A stretch of 55,553 bases of DNA. It comes from Thermococcus sp. GTDB taxonomy: Archaea; Methanobacteriota_B; Thermococci; Thermococcales; Thermococcaceae. This document shows, piece after piece, positions 24,497 to 32,369 of the stretch. A program made the translations under genes and the position numbers. The stretch spans positions 1 through 55,553 of the forward strand of contig NZ_JALUFF010000015.1 of the NCBI RefSeq assembly GCF_027052235.1, written 5' to 3'. The notes beneath the pieces are model-generated. The model was not told the origin of the DNA, searched no databases, and was given only the letters and a program-made list of their open reading frames with translations. Numbering within the stretch: the first letter of the stretch is position 1; each line of letters begins with the position of its first letter.

Positions 24497-25223
24497 CCTC
24501 CTCAGAATCCTCTATGGGCTCTTTCTCGGTGGTTTCCTTATCATTGCCGGCCTGATAACATTCACCGCCAGAGACGAACCCGGAATAGGCTTCAGAATAG
24601 GCTACACCTACCTCTCGGACCGGGCCCGTAGAAAGGCCAACTTCATCGCCGGAGTGGGAACGCTGATAACGGGCTTTCTGTTGATAGTTCTCTCCCCATT
24701 CCTTCCTTGGATGTGGCTGATGATCGCTCTGCTCGCGGGCCTCGGAATCACGTTGTTCCTTGCCTATTCCATCGCAAGGCACGAGTACGAGCTTGAAGAG
24801 CTCTCAAAGAGTGCACCCGACAAACCGGGGAGGAGGATAGAACCGCCAAAGGTCGAGAAGTACGTTGTCCTTCAGCTGACCTTTCTCACGGTTTCACTGG
24901 TTCTCTTCGTCGAAAGGCTTGGGGAAGGTTCAGGAGTTGAAATGATGGTTGTCGTCCAGCTCTTCCTCCTTGTACTCACGATTTTCGCTTCCCAGCCAGT
25001 CGTCTTCCAGCTGGCCCCGAAATTTAGGGGAAAGATGGCCGTAGGCTTTGCCGGGGCAATAACGATAGTTTCTGGAACAATGACACTTCAGCTGGCCGTT
25101 ATGGCTTTAAAGCCAAACATGAGCCCGCTTACTGGAATCCTTCTGCTTTTCGTTTCGCTGGGCTCAATATTCTACGCGGTCTTCATATCGCTAACGAGCG
25201 CCTATGAGGAGGGTTATTATTAG
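24483..25223 (+). CDS. SdpI-like membrane protein, tandem paralogue
   Basis: A 246-residue polytopic protein overlapping the previous gene by 14 nt. It shares the SdpI-like stretch (GIGFRIGYTYLSDRARRKANFI, about 33-54) and the following EYELEELSKSAPDKPGRRIE linker, which mirrors YEMEEISTEAPAKPEGERIE in its neighbour, so the pair arose by duplication. The DUF1648 signature is missing: the expected H-F-D-A-S-G stretch is not present, and the C-terminal half has diverged. Its last bases overlap the convergent HTH gene by 4 nt. Confidence 0.72.
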   Translation: MEEHNLLRILYGLFLGGFLIIAGLITFTARDEPGIGFRIGYTYLSDRARRKANFIAGVGTLITGFLLIVLSPFLPWMWLMIALLAGLGITLFLAYSIARHEYELEELSKSAPDKPGRRIEPPKVEKYVVLQLTFLTVSLVLFVERLGEGSGVEMMVVVQLFLLVLTIFASQPVVFQLAPKFRGKMAVGFAGAITIVSGTMTLQLAVMALKPNMSPLTGILLLFVSLGSIFYAVFISLTSAYEEGYY

Positions 25224-25609
25224 CCTTCAAGGGCCTTCACCAGCTCCTTTTCGTTCCCCTCTCTAACGAGCCCGATCTCAACGGCATGCTCCAGCACGTA
25301 ATCTGGAAAGGCCGTGGTGAAGAAGGCCCGTATCCCCCTACCCGGTAGGTAAAAGGCGTAAACCCTGACCGGGCCGTTGCACTCGCCCTCGAAAACCGCA
25401 AAACCCTTCTCGGCGTTTATCCTAACGACCCTCCACGAGAAAATCTCGGCAAGGTCAAAAAACGCCTCGAAGAGCTTTGACCTCGCATCCCTTAGGGCCT
25501 TGTTAACGGCCTGCCTCGAAATCCCAAGGGACTGAGCTATCTCGATTTCGCGCATGCCTTTAGCTCTCATGAGCCAGATTCTCTCCATGCCTTCAGGAAG
25601 TCTGAACAT
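25220..25609 (-). CDS. Small HTH protein, sigma-70-region-4-like, probable regulator
   Basis: The 129-residue protein has an N-terminal HTH (about residues 8-45) with IWLMRAKGMREIEIAQSLGISRQAVNKALRDARSKL, which looks like sigma-70 region 4 or archaeal HTH-10 modules. A C-terminal beta-rich domain (50-110; FSWRVVRINAEKGFAVFEGECNG) may sense a ligand. It is the last gene of a minus-strand trio and overlaps the upstream membrane protein gene by 17 nt. It could be the repressor of the palindrome at 26535-26558 at the head of this operon, but that is an inference. Confidence 0.65.
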   Translation of the reverse strand: MFRLPEGMERIWLMRAKGMREIEIAQSLGISRQAVNKALRDARSKLFEAFFDLAEIFSWRVVRINAEKGFAVFEGECNGPVRVYAFYLPGRGIRAFFTTAFPDYVLEHAVEIGLVREGNEKELVKALEG

Positions 25610-26288
25610 TCAAACCACCCGCTAGGATGGATCTAAGCCCCTTCAGAAATCTCTCCTTTGATGCTGACTCACCTAGGAGGACTATCTTTTCATTTTCGGT
25701 TTTGATTATGATCGCGTCTTGACCGTAATCCCCGATGGAGATAAAGACATCAAAGAAGCCGTAGGCGATAACACTCAAGCTGAACTCGGGATGCCGGAGG
25801 TAAAGGAACGCCAGCGCCGAGACCAAGGAGATGATTCCAGAAGCCATAACCCGGGTTCGCTTATCTACAGGCCTGAAGAGGTAGTTAAGGGATGAGAGCA
25901 GGGAGATATAAATCCAGAAAATTCCGTATGACTGCCCCCGAAGAAGCAGGAGGATTCCCACGAATAGTCCAGTTGCTAGACGCCCCATGGGAACCCAGGG
26001 CCTTTGAAACTGTCCGATTATCCTGATTCCATAGGCCTCGGGCAGTTCTATGACCTCAACTACCTCGTCCGGTAGGATTTCCTTTTTGGCGAGAGGGATG
26101 GGTCTTCCAATCCTGATGACTATCTTCTGGCCCTCTATTCTGGCCTCGCTTGTGAAGGAGATGTAGATGATAAGCCAGAAAGAAAGCCCCATAAGAATCC
26201 AGCTGACTTTCTCGCCTGTTAGGAAAGACACCACAAGAAGCAGGAAGGGCACGAGAACAACCGGATGGTCCACTATTTTCAGTACCAT
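25593..26288 (-). CDS. Membrane protein of unknown function
   Basis: A 231-residue protein with two N-terminal transmembrane segments (about 8-25 and 28-46), a soluble beta-rich stretch with IVIRIGRPIPLAKKEILPDEVVEVIELP (about 55-90), three further hydrophobic segments (about 105-175) and a C-terminal polar domain. The arrangement resembles PH-like (YdbS/bPH2-type) membrane proteins, but I cannot confirm that. It overlaps the small gene upstream by 10 nt and the HTH gene downstream by 17 nt, so the three form one operon. Confidence 0.65.
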   Translation of the reverse strand: MVLKIVDHPVVLVPFLLLVVSFLTGEKVSWILMGLSFWLIIYISFTSEARIEGQKIVIRIGRPIPLAKKEILPDEVVEVIELPEAYGIRIIGQFQRPWVPMGRLATGLFVGILLLLRGQSYGIFWIYISLLSSLNYLFRPVDKRTRVMASGIISLVSALAFLYLRHPEFSLSVIAYGFFDVFISIGDYGQDAIIIKTENEKIVLLGESASKERFLKGLRSILAGGLNVQTS

Positions 26289-26524
26289 CCAAACACCTCC
26301 AAGGGTCTCCCTTCGATGTTTTCAATTTTCACCTTGGAAGGGGCATAGGGGCCGTAATCCTTCATAACGGCGCTTCTGCCTGTTGAGACAGCTACCATGA
26401 CGATCCCAAGGAGAAACGCTATCCTTGAATGGACCCACAGGGAAATCCCAATCAGGAGCCAGCCCCACGCTCTGACGAGGAACAGCCTCCCTCCTGCTGG
26501 CATGGGGTAACGGCCGAGCTCCAT
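26279..26524 (-). CDS. Small membrane protein, first gene of a palindrome-controlled operon
   Basis: An 81-residue protein with one or two hydrophobic segments (about residues 14-45; RAWGWLLIGISLWVHSRIAFLLGIVMVAV) and a polar tail. No family is recognised. The ATG at 26524 follows GGTGA; a GTG at 26533 is the alternative. Its promoter (TTTAAG-type TATA at 26560-26569) is followed at once by a perfect inverted repeat spanning the transcript start, so the gene is probably repressed by a dimeric regulator. Confidence 0.6.
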   Translation of the reverse strand: MELGRYPMPAGGRLFLVRAWGWLLIGISLWVHSRIAFLLGIVMVAVSTGRSAVMKDYGPYAPSKVKIENIEGRPLEVFGWY

Positions 26525-26534
26525 ACCCTTCACC

Positions 26535-26558
26535 GTGTCAACCTATGTAGGTTGACAC
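26535..26558. promoter_or_regulatory. Perfect palindromic operator (11-bp arms)
   Basis: Arms GTGTCAACCTA and TAGGTTGACAC are separated by TG. On the minus strand it spans the inferred start site of the small membrane protein operon, directly downstream of its TATA box, a typical position for a dimeric repressor. The divergent methyltransferase gene starts at 26619 and has its own TATA-like element (TGCTTAAATTATC, 26579-26591), so the palindrome is upstream of that promoter. Confidence 0.72.
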
Positions 26559-26618
26559 AATTTTTAAGCCTTTCGATATGCTTAAATTATCTCCCGCACT
26601 TCCAGCGGTGGTGAGGTT

Positions 26619-27398
26619 ATGTCTCTTGAAGAGCTCTACCGCTACCTGAACTGGCGAATGGGCCCAAGTGATGAAAGGGCCAGAGAGCGGTTCGAGGGAA
26701 TAGAGGGGTTTTTCGAGTCCCTCGACTGGCTTCCCCGTAACGGCAGGGTTCTCGACCTCTGCGCCGGGACGGGCATAGCGGGTGTAGCACTTGCAAAGGC
26801 AACCGGTGCGAAACTCCTCACGGTTCTCGACGCCAGAAGGGACGACCTCGGGCTCGCCCGCGAGTGGCTTAAGATTGCCGGCATAAGCCCGGAGCTCAGA
26901 ACGGTTCAGGGGGACGCGAGGGAAGTGGCGAACCTCGTCGGGGAGCACGATGTAGCTCTCCTCTGGGGCTACACGATGCCGCACTTCGATCCCTTTGACG
27001 CGGTAAGGCTCTTCGCGAACGTTGTCCTAGTCCTCAGTGAGGACGGGGTTTTCATGATAGAGGACATGGACAGGGTTTACTGGATACTTTACAGGGCCGG
27101 TTACAGGAGGTTCCTCATAGAAGGCCGGAGGGAGAACTGCACGATTGCTTCCATGCATGAAGGGTACGACTTCGAGAGGGGCACCTTCAGGAGGGGCTAC
27201 TACCTCCTACCCGGTTTAAAAAAGATAAGCGACGTCAACTTTCACTATTGGGACATAGCGACTCAGCTGGCCATAGGGAGCATTTTCTTCAAGGAGTACG
27301 GGTTAATAAGGCGCGAGGAGCACGGTAACCCGAAGGTTGGCGATGTTCTCTACTTCAAAAAGCCAAGAAAAGAGCTTGGGCTGGAGACCCTCAGATGA
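26619..27398 (+). CDS. Class I SAM-dependent methyltransferase
   Basis: A 259-residue protein with an N-terminal helical part (RMGPSDERARERFEGIEGFF) and a Rossmann methyltransferase core. Motif I is VLDLCAGTGIAGVALA (about 44-60), the second acidic strand is LTVLDARRDDLGLA, and a third GDAREVA (about 95) fits the adenine loop. A product strand VALLWGYTMPHFDP ends the core where small-molecule methyltransferases have their substrate loop. The substrate is unknown. ATG at 26619 follows GGTGAGG. The gene converges with the nitrilase, overlapping by 8 nt. Confidence 0.75.
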   Translation: MSLEELYRYLNWRMGPSDERARERFEGIEGFFESLDWLPRNGRVLDLCAGTGIAGVALAKATGAKLLTVLDARRDDLGLAREWLKIAGISPELRTVQGDAREVANLVGEHDVALLWGYTMPHFDPFDAVRLFANVVLVLSEDGVFMIEDMDRVYWILYRAGYRRFLIEGRRENCTIASMHEGYDFERGTFRRGYYLLPGLKKISDVNFHYWDIATQLAIGSIFFKEYGLIRREEHGNPKVGDVLYFKKPRKELGLETLR

Positions 27399-28185
27399 CG
27401 TAGTACTGGGGCCTTCTGTCCCTGAAGATGTCGTTCCTCTCGTTTATCCTCTTGTCCCTCGCGAGTGAGAGGTCAATCTCGACGACTGCGACCTCTTCCC
27501 TATCCTCACTCCCCATCGCCAGAACGTCCGCCAAGGGAGAGGCTATCATGCTCTTACCTATGAACTTCAAACCCCTCTCCTCGCCAACCCTGTTGGCAGT
27601 TATAGTATAAACCCTGTTCTCCAGAGCTCTAATCGGCATCGCCCTCGGTGCGTAGGGCATGACCAGGTTGCTCGGATGAGCTATTATCTCCGCTCCTTTT
27701 AAAGCCAGAGTCCTCGCGCTCTCCGGGAAGAACCAGTCGAAGCATATCATAATCCCGACCTTGGCTATTCCAATGTTGAAGACGTGGAAGCCGAGGTTTC
27801 CGGGTTTAAAGAACAGCTTCTCCCTGTTGAAGAGGTGAACCTTCCTGTATTTTCCGATGTAGCCCCAGCCAACCGGACCGACTATAACGGCCGAGTTGTA
27901 GAGATTGCCCTTTTCGTCCCTCTCCGCGGTACCTGCAACTATGAAGGCCTCCTTTTCCCTTGCGAGCTCGACGAGGAACTTCGTTGTTGGCCCGTCCGGT
28001 ATCTCTCCCGCCACCTCAGCAACTTCAGACCTGCTCTCGAAGTTGTAGCCGGTGTCGAAGAGCTCGGGCAGGACAACGAGTTTCGCTCCTTTCTCGACGG
28101 CTTCTCCAACGAGCTTCTCCGCCTTCGAGTAGTTCCTCTCGGGGTCCAAAAGGACCGGCTCCATCTGGACGTAGGCAACCTTCAT
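27391..28185 (-). CDS. Carbon-nitrogen hydrolase (nitrilase superfamily)
   Basis: The 264-residue protein has the Glu-Lys-Cys triad of the nitrilase superfamily: LVVLPELF (Glu about 42), KYRKVHLF (Lys about 113) and MICFDWFFPE (Cys about 146). The length and motifs correspond to the thermostable nitrilase characterised from Pyrococcus abyssi, which cleaves small aliphatic nitriles, although amidase activity cannot be excluded from sequence. The ATG at 28185 follows GGTGATACC, and ACCCTTATCAAATCC (28214-28228) is a likely promoter. The upstream region is a 330-bp gap. Confidence 0.88.
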   Translation of the reverse strand: MKVAYVQMEPVLLDPERNYSKAEKLVGEAVEKGAKLVVLPELFDTGYNFESRSEVAEVAGEIPDGPTTKFLVELAREKEAFIVAGTAERDEKGNLYNSAVIVGPVGWGYIGKYRKVHLFNREKLFFKPGNLGFHVFNIGIAKVGIMICFDWFFPESARTLALKGAEIIAHPSNLVMPYAPRAMPIRALENRVYTITANRVGEERGLKFIGKSMIASPLADVLAMGSEDREEVAVVEIDLSLARDKRINERNDIFRDRRPQYYVI

Positions 28186-28518
28186 GGTATCACCGTTACA
28201 TCTTTGTCCTCGGATTTGATAAGGGTGGCGGTTTCTCATACATTGAAGTCCGCGGTTTTCGGCGCTTTTCTCTGGTTTTTCTGGCTGAAAATTGCCATCA
28301 ATAGACTTTGCTTTTCATACATTAACGCAAAGTTGGTTTAAACCAAAATTCAGTCGCTAAAGGGATTTTAGGACGGTTTAAGGCTCGGAATAGAGATACT
28401 GCACGAACTCAACTCACCGGCTCTTTAGTTGCCCTAAAAAGGAGGAGTTTCAGCCTAAGGGGAAAAGCTTAAAAGTGAGCCCTTTAAGCTCCTCCCGGAG
28501 ATACGGGAGGTGACGCTC
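28186..28518. other. Non-coding gap between the nitrilase and L41e genes, with inverted repeats
   Basis: The region is AT-rich and holds no convincing gene on either strand. Visible elements are a perfect palindrome TTGGTTTAAACCAA (28333-28346); an inverted repeat ACTTTGC...GCAAAGT (28305-28311 and 28327-28333, 15-base loop); two copies of TCATACATT (28236-28244 and 28315-28323); and the L41e promoter AGCTTAAAAG (28466-28475). The nitrilase promoter lies at its left end. The palindrome resembles an operator, but nothing shows which gene it serves. Confidence 0.4.
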
Positions 28519-28632
28519 ATGAAGCGCAGACCAAGGAAGTGGAAGAAGAAGGGAAGGATGAGGTGGAAGTGGATTAAGAAGAGGATACGCAGGCTCAAGA
28601 GACAGCGCAGGAAGGAGCGCGGGCTTATCTGA
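28519..28632 (+). CDS. Large-subunit ribosomal protein eL41 (L41e)
   Basis: A 37-residue, extremely basic protein (Arg, Lys and Trp in over half of positions), starting [18 protein letters not shown] and ending KERGLI. This composition and length identify L41e, one of the smallest ribosomal proteins, at the subunit interface. The ATG is preceded by GGGAGGTGACGCTC, and a promoter is seen at 28466-28475. It is followed 10 nt later by a phosphoesterase gene, probably in the same transcript. Confidence 0.92.
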
Positions 28633-28642
28633 GGCCTGCACT

Positions 28643-29284
28643 ATGCCCCTTTCTTTTGGAGACCTCTCCCTTCTTCTCAGGACTTCCCTCGGAAGGACGC
28701 TCGTTTTTGCCGACCCCCACATAGGTTTCGAGCTCTCCAGGGGTTTGAGGATTCGCACCGGGTTTGAGGAGGAGCTGGCTTTCTTCGTCCTCGAAGTTAA
28801 CCCCGATGTTCTGATAATCCTTGGGGACGTTAAGGAGCCCCTCGGCCTGAGCTTCCGCCTGCGGGAGATGCTCCTCCGCTTCTTCAGCCAGATACGTGAT
28901 GTGAACGTTCTCATAGCGAAGGGGAACCACGATGGAAGAATTGAAGAAGTGACGGAGAACTTCCCCAACGTTGAGGTCTCCGACCACTTCCTGATAGACG
29001 GCAAGCTCTTTCTTCACGGCCACAGGAGGCTACCCCCCATGGATTTCGAGGAGGCCTTCCTCGGGCATGCCCATCCGGCTTATACCTTCAGGAGCGGTGG
29101 CGTCTCCAAGAAGGTCAAGGTCTTCGCCAGGCTTGGGAAGTTCCTGGTTCTCCCGACTGTGAACCCCTACGTAGAGGGTTTTGACGTCAGGGAGGGTGTA
29201 AAGCTCGTCCCGTTCCTCCGGGGATTTAGAGAGGCAAGCCTCTTCCTCCCCGAAGGGCTCTACATTGGAACCGTCAACGTTTAA
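28643..29284 (+). CDS. Calcineurin-like metallophosphoesterase
   Basis: A 213-residue protein with the metallophosphoesterase signature in order: FADPHIGFE (Asp-X-His, about 24), LGDVKEP (Gly-Asp, about 60), GNHDG (about 92), HGHR and GHAHP (about 125-140), which bind two metals. It is the archaeal phosphoesterase type related to ICC and YfcE proteins and is annotated in some genomes as a DNA-repair-associated phosphoesterase. The substrate is not identified by sequence. It starts at ATG 28643 shortly after L41e and is followed 24 bp later by trkA. Confidence 0.83.
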   Translation: MPLSFGDLSLLLRTSLGRTLVFADPHIGFELSRGLRIRTGFEEELAFFVLEVNPDVLIILGDVKEPLGLSFRLREMLLRFFSQIRDVNVLIAKGNHDGRIEEVTENFPNVEVSDHFLIDGKLFLHGHRRLPPMDFEEAFLGHAHPAYTFRSGGVSKKVKVFARLGKFLVLPTVNPYVEGFDVREGVKLVPFLRGFREASLFLPEGLYIGTVNV

Positions 29285-29308
29285 AACCATTCTGTGTACG
29301 TTGGTAGG

Positions 29309-30496
29309 ATGGCAATGAAGGTAATCGTCGTTGGTGCGGGTCGCGTTGGGAGGCGCGTTGCGGAGCACCTCTCAAAGAGATACGAGGTGACGGTCGTTGA
29401 TATAAGGGGTGAACTTATTGAGGAGCTTCAGTACTTTCTCGATGTCCTCGGCGTTGAGGGCGACGCCACGCTCCCGGAGACGCTGGAGGAGGCGGGAGTT
29501 GGGGAAGCGGACTACGTTATAGCGACCACCGACAACGACAACGTTAACATCATAGTCTGCTCTCTTGCAAAAACCCTCTCGAACCCAAAGACGATAGCCC
29601 GCGTTAAGAACATGGACTACCTCCATGTATGGGGCAGGGGCAGGAAGGCCCTCGGCGTCGATCTTATGGTGTGTGCCGTTCCTCTTGTTGCGAGGAGCAT
29701 AATAAACGTTGTCGACTACCCCGAGCTGAGATTTCTCAGGAACATCTACGGCAACCTCTACGTTGGCGATGCGGTTTCTGTTCCAGAGGACACGTGGAGT
29801 GTGGAAGTTGGTGGGAGAAAGCTTATAGTGGGCACCATCGAAGAGATAAAGCGCTCCTATCATCCTAGAAGGCCGAAGAACGTCCTGATCATGGGGGGAA
29901 GTGAAACGGGAGTTTTACTGGCCTCCATGCTGTCAAACAAGGGGTACGACGTCAAGCTCGTTGAAAAAGACCCCCAACGGGCACTTTACGCATCTAAAAA
30001 GCTGGAATCGGCAATGGTGATTCAGGGAGACGTCTTCGACGTTTCCCTCTGGAGGGAAGAGGGGCTGAGTGAAGCCGAAGTGGCCGTGGCTTCCCTAGGA
30101 AACGACAGCGATAACCTCCTTGCTGGACTTTTGGCTATGAAGCTTGGCATTGAAAGGGTTTTCTCTGTCGTTCACGAGGCGTTTTTTGGCGATATCTTTG
30201 AAAAGAACGGCATTTTTGTCGTCAGTCCAGAGGTTGAAACAGCGGACAGAATAGTCCTAGCCACGAAGGGCGAGCACGTCCTTGGTGTTGTCTCAGGGAT
30301 ACCCGGAGTCACCGTCTTGGCCGTTGAGGTTAATGATGCCTTAGTCGGTAAGGGGCCTAAGGAAGTTGGTGCTGTGCTCGGGCCCGTTATCAGGGAGGGT
30401 GAAATCGTAATCCCGACCGATGAGTTCCGCTTGAGAAGGGGGGACGTAGTCATCTTGGTCGTTGAAAACGAAAGGCTTGGGGAGATAGAAATATGA
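29309..30496 (+). CDS. Trk potassium uptake regulatory subunit TrkA
   Basis: A 395-residue protein with two tandem RCK domains, each with a Rossmann nucleotide-binding fold: KVIVVGAGRVGRRVAEHL (about 3-20) and NVLIMGGSETGVLLASML (about 195-212), with the acidic end of strand beta-2 (VVDIRG; LVEKDP) and the Gly-Asp motif (EGDATLPETL; QGDVFDVSL). RCK proteins bind NAD(H) or adenine nucleotides and gate TrkH. The start has two options (ATG 29309 or 29315) and a TATA CGTTTAAAACC at 29277-29287, which puts the transcript start about at 29309, so the mRNA may be leaderless. Its stop overlaps trkH by 4 nt. Confidence 0.9.
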   Translation: MAMKVIVVGAGRVGRRVAEHLSKRYEVTVVDIRGELIEELQYFLDVLGVEGDATLPETLEEAGVGEADYVIATTDNDNVNIIVCSLAKTLSNPKTIARVKNMDYLHVWGRGRKALGVDLMVCAVPLVARSIINVVDYPELRFLRNIYGNLYVGDAVSVPEDTWSVEVGGRKLIVGTIEEIKRSYHPRRPKNVLIMGGSETGVLLASMLSNKGYDVKLVEKDPQRALYASKKLESAMVIQGDVFDVSLWREEGLSEAEVAVASLGNDSDNLLAGLLAMKLGIERVFSVVHEAFFGDIFEKNGIFVVSPEVETADRIVLATKGEHVLGVVSGIPGVTVLAVEVNDALVGKGPKEVGAVLGPVIREGEIVIPTDEFRLRRGDVVILVVENERLGEIEI

Positions 30497-31968
30497 GGAT
30501 GCGCTCTACACTTGCCCTTCTAGGTGAGATAACAACCCTCCTTGGCCTTGCCTTCCTTCCTCCACTTCTTCTGGCGCTGAAAGAGGGCACCCCGGTGGGG
30601 CCATTCCTCATTCCCCTCTTTTTGAGTCTATCTATTGGTCTCTCCCTCCGTCTTCTCGACAAAAATCCCGAAATAGGGACTAGGGAGGCCTTTTTCTTGG
30701 TCTCTGTCGCATGGTTGGTCGTTGCAATCTTGGGGGCCTTGCCCTACATCCTCTTCGGGAAAACTTCCCTCGCTAATCCGGTAAATGCGCTTTTTGAGAG
30801 CATGAGCGGTTTTACTACTACTGGTGCCACAGTCCTCGACGACTTCTCTGGCTTGCCCGGCTCGGTGCTTTTCTGGCGCCAGTTTACCCAGTGGCTCGGC
30901 GGAATGGGTATAGTGGTTCTGGCAATAGCAATACTTCCAAGGCTCAGTGTCGGCGGTGCCGAGCTCATGAGCCTTGAGGCTCCGGGCCCACAGCTCCAGA
31001 AGCTTACCCCCCACATAAGGCAGACCGCAAGAATATTCTGGGCCATCTACCTGGCCCTGACGCTCCTTGAAACCACCCTGCTGAGCCTCCTCCATTACCT
31101 GGGGATGGCCCCAAGGATGACCCCATACATGGCGCTCCTTCACTCCTTCACGACGATGAGCACCGGTGGGTTCTCCCCCCTCTCCGCCTCGTTGGGAGCT
31201 TTCTCTCCGATCGTCCAGTGGGTTGTTATAATCTTCATGGTGCTCGCTGGGGCGAACTTCGCCCTCTACTGGTATCTCCTTAGAGGGGACTGGAGGATCT
31301 TCAGAAACGAAGAGTTCAGGGCTTACATCCTCTTTCTCCTTGCATTCTCCTTCCTTCTCGTTCCGATGCTCATAGGACAGTATGGGTTCTCTTTCCTCAC
31401 CGCCCTCAGGCAGGCCCTCTTTCAGGTAACGTCAATAGTAACCACCACAGGCTATGCTACAATGGACTTCGCCCGCTGGGTGCTACCTGCTCAGACGGTG
31501 CTCTTCTTCGCCATGTTCATTGGCGGTTCCAGTGGCTCCACTGCAGGTTCAATTAAGGTAGTCCGGTGGGTTATAGGGCTGAAAGCCCTCAGGAGGGAGC
31601 TTTTTCAGACCTTTCACCCAAATGCTTTAAGGCCGGTTAAACTTGGCGGGAAGCCCGTTGATGAGCACTCCGTCAGGGGTGCCCTAGCGTTTATAGTCCT
31701 TTACCTGCTGGTGTTCCTGCTCGCGTCGCTCTTCGTTATGTTCAACGGAACTACCACGGGGGCACAGCTCAGCATAGCCGATTCAATGAGCGCCGTTGCG
31801 GCGACCCTTGGAAACATAGGACCGGGCATCGGGGCCGTTGGGCCAATGGCCAACTACCTCATCTTTCCCCCTTCCACAAGACTGCTGATGTTCTTCCTTA
31901 TGTGGCTCGGCAGGCTTGAGATAGTAACTGTTCTCGTTCTATTTACACGGGCCTACTGGAAGTGGTAA
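30493..31968 (+). CDS. Trk potassium transporter membrane subunit TrkH
   Basis: The 491-residue membrane protein has about ten transmembrane helices and the four pore loops of the KtrB/TrkH superfamily, each with a conserved Gly: FESMSGFTTTGATV (about 100), SFTTMSTGGFSPL (about 215), TSIVTTTGYATMD (about 315) and ATLGNIGPGIGAV (about 435). These line a K+ pathway. It overlaps trkA by 4 nt, so channel and regulator are co-translated. It provides potassium uptake; hyperthermophiles accumulate high internal K+. The following HTH gene is 68 bp away. Confidence 0.93.
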   Translation: MRMRSTLALLGEITTLLGLAFLPPLLLALKEGTPVGPFLIPLFLSLSIGLSLRLLDKNPEIGTREAFFLVSVAWLVVAILGALPYILFGKTSLANPVNALFESMSGFTTTGATVLDDFSGLPGSVLFWRQFTQWLGGMGIVVLAIAILPRLSVGGAELMSLEAPGPQLQKLTPHIRQTARIFWAIYLALTLLETTLLSLLHYLGMAPRMTPYMALLHSFTTMSTGGFSPLSASLGAFSPIVQWVVIIFMVLAGANFALYWYLLRGDWRIFRNEEFRAYILFLLAFSFLLVPMLIGQYGFSFLTALRQALFQVTSIVTTTGYATMDFARWVLPAQTVLFFAMFIGGSSGSTAGSIKVVRWVIGLKALRRELFQTFHPNALRPVKLGGKPVDEHSVRGALAFIVLYLLVFLLASLFVMFNGTTTGAQLSIADSMSAVAATLGNIGPGIGAVGPMANYLIFPPSTRLLMFFLMWLGRLEIVTVLVLFTRAYWKW

Positions 31969-32036
31969 TGAAAAGGCTTATTAACACCTGTGCAATCTAA
32001 TTTTCATAGGTGTGAACAAACAGTTGGGTGACAGGG

Positions 32037-32369
32037 ATGAGCGACGTTTACGAGAGGCTTGAGGCCTTGCTCCGTTCCCTGGGGGTCAAAAAGACCGAGC
32101 TGAGGATATACCGCCTCCTCCTTGAAAAGAGGAGGCCCATGAGGGTAACCGAGATAGTGAACGAGCTCGGGATAAGCGAGCGCTCGGTCAGGGAGCACGT
32201 GCTGAGCCTCTACCGGAAGGGCATCCTGAGGCGCGAGCTCGTCCAGCAAGGCTGGCTCGGATACACCTACAGCGCCGTCTCCCCAGGTGAGCTCCTGGAG
32301 CACATAAAGGCCACCATACTGAAAAGGATAAACGAGCTGGAGGAAGAGCTCAGGGGCTCTGGGAGCTGA
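32037..32369 (+). CDS. Small winged-helix transcriptional regulator
   Basis: The 110-residue protein has a winged-helix domain with KKTELRIYRLLLEKRRPMRVTEIVNELGISERSVREHVLSLYRKGILRREL, of the TrmB/ArsR type, followed by a YTYSAVSPGELLEHI wing and a C-terminal helix with a coiled-coil tendency for dimerisation (IKATILKRINELEEELR). Its effector and targets are unknown. Two in-frame starts exist (GTG 32028 and ATG 32037). It follows trkH by 68 bp and its 3' end overlaps the convergent peptidase gene by 20 nt. Confidence 0.78.
   Translation: MSDVYERLEALLRSLGVKKTELRIYRLLLEKRRPMRVTEIVNELGISERSVREHVLSLYRKGILRRELVQQGWLGYTYSAVSPGELLEHIKATILKRINELEEELRGSGS

Noticed and set aside
27784-28341. Plus-strand open frames opposite the nitrilase gene
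   Set aside because: They are antisense to a gene with a full Glu-Lys-Cys triad and continue into non-coding DNA with no ribosome site.
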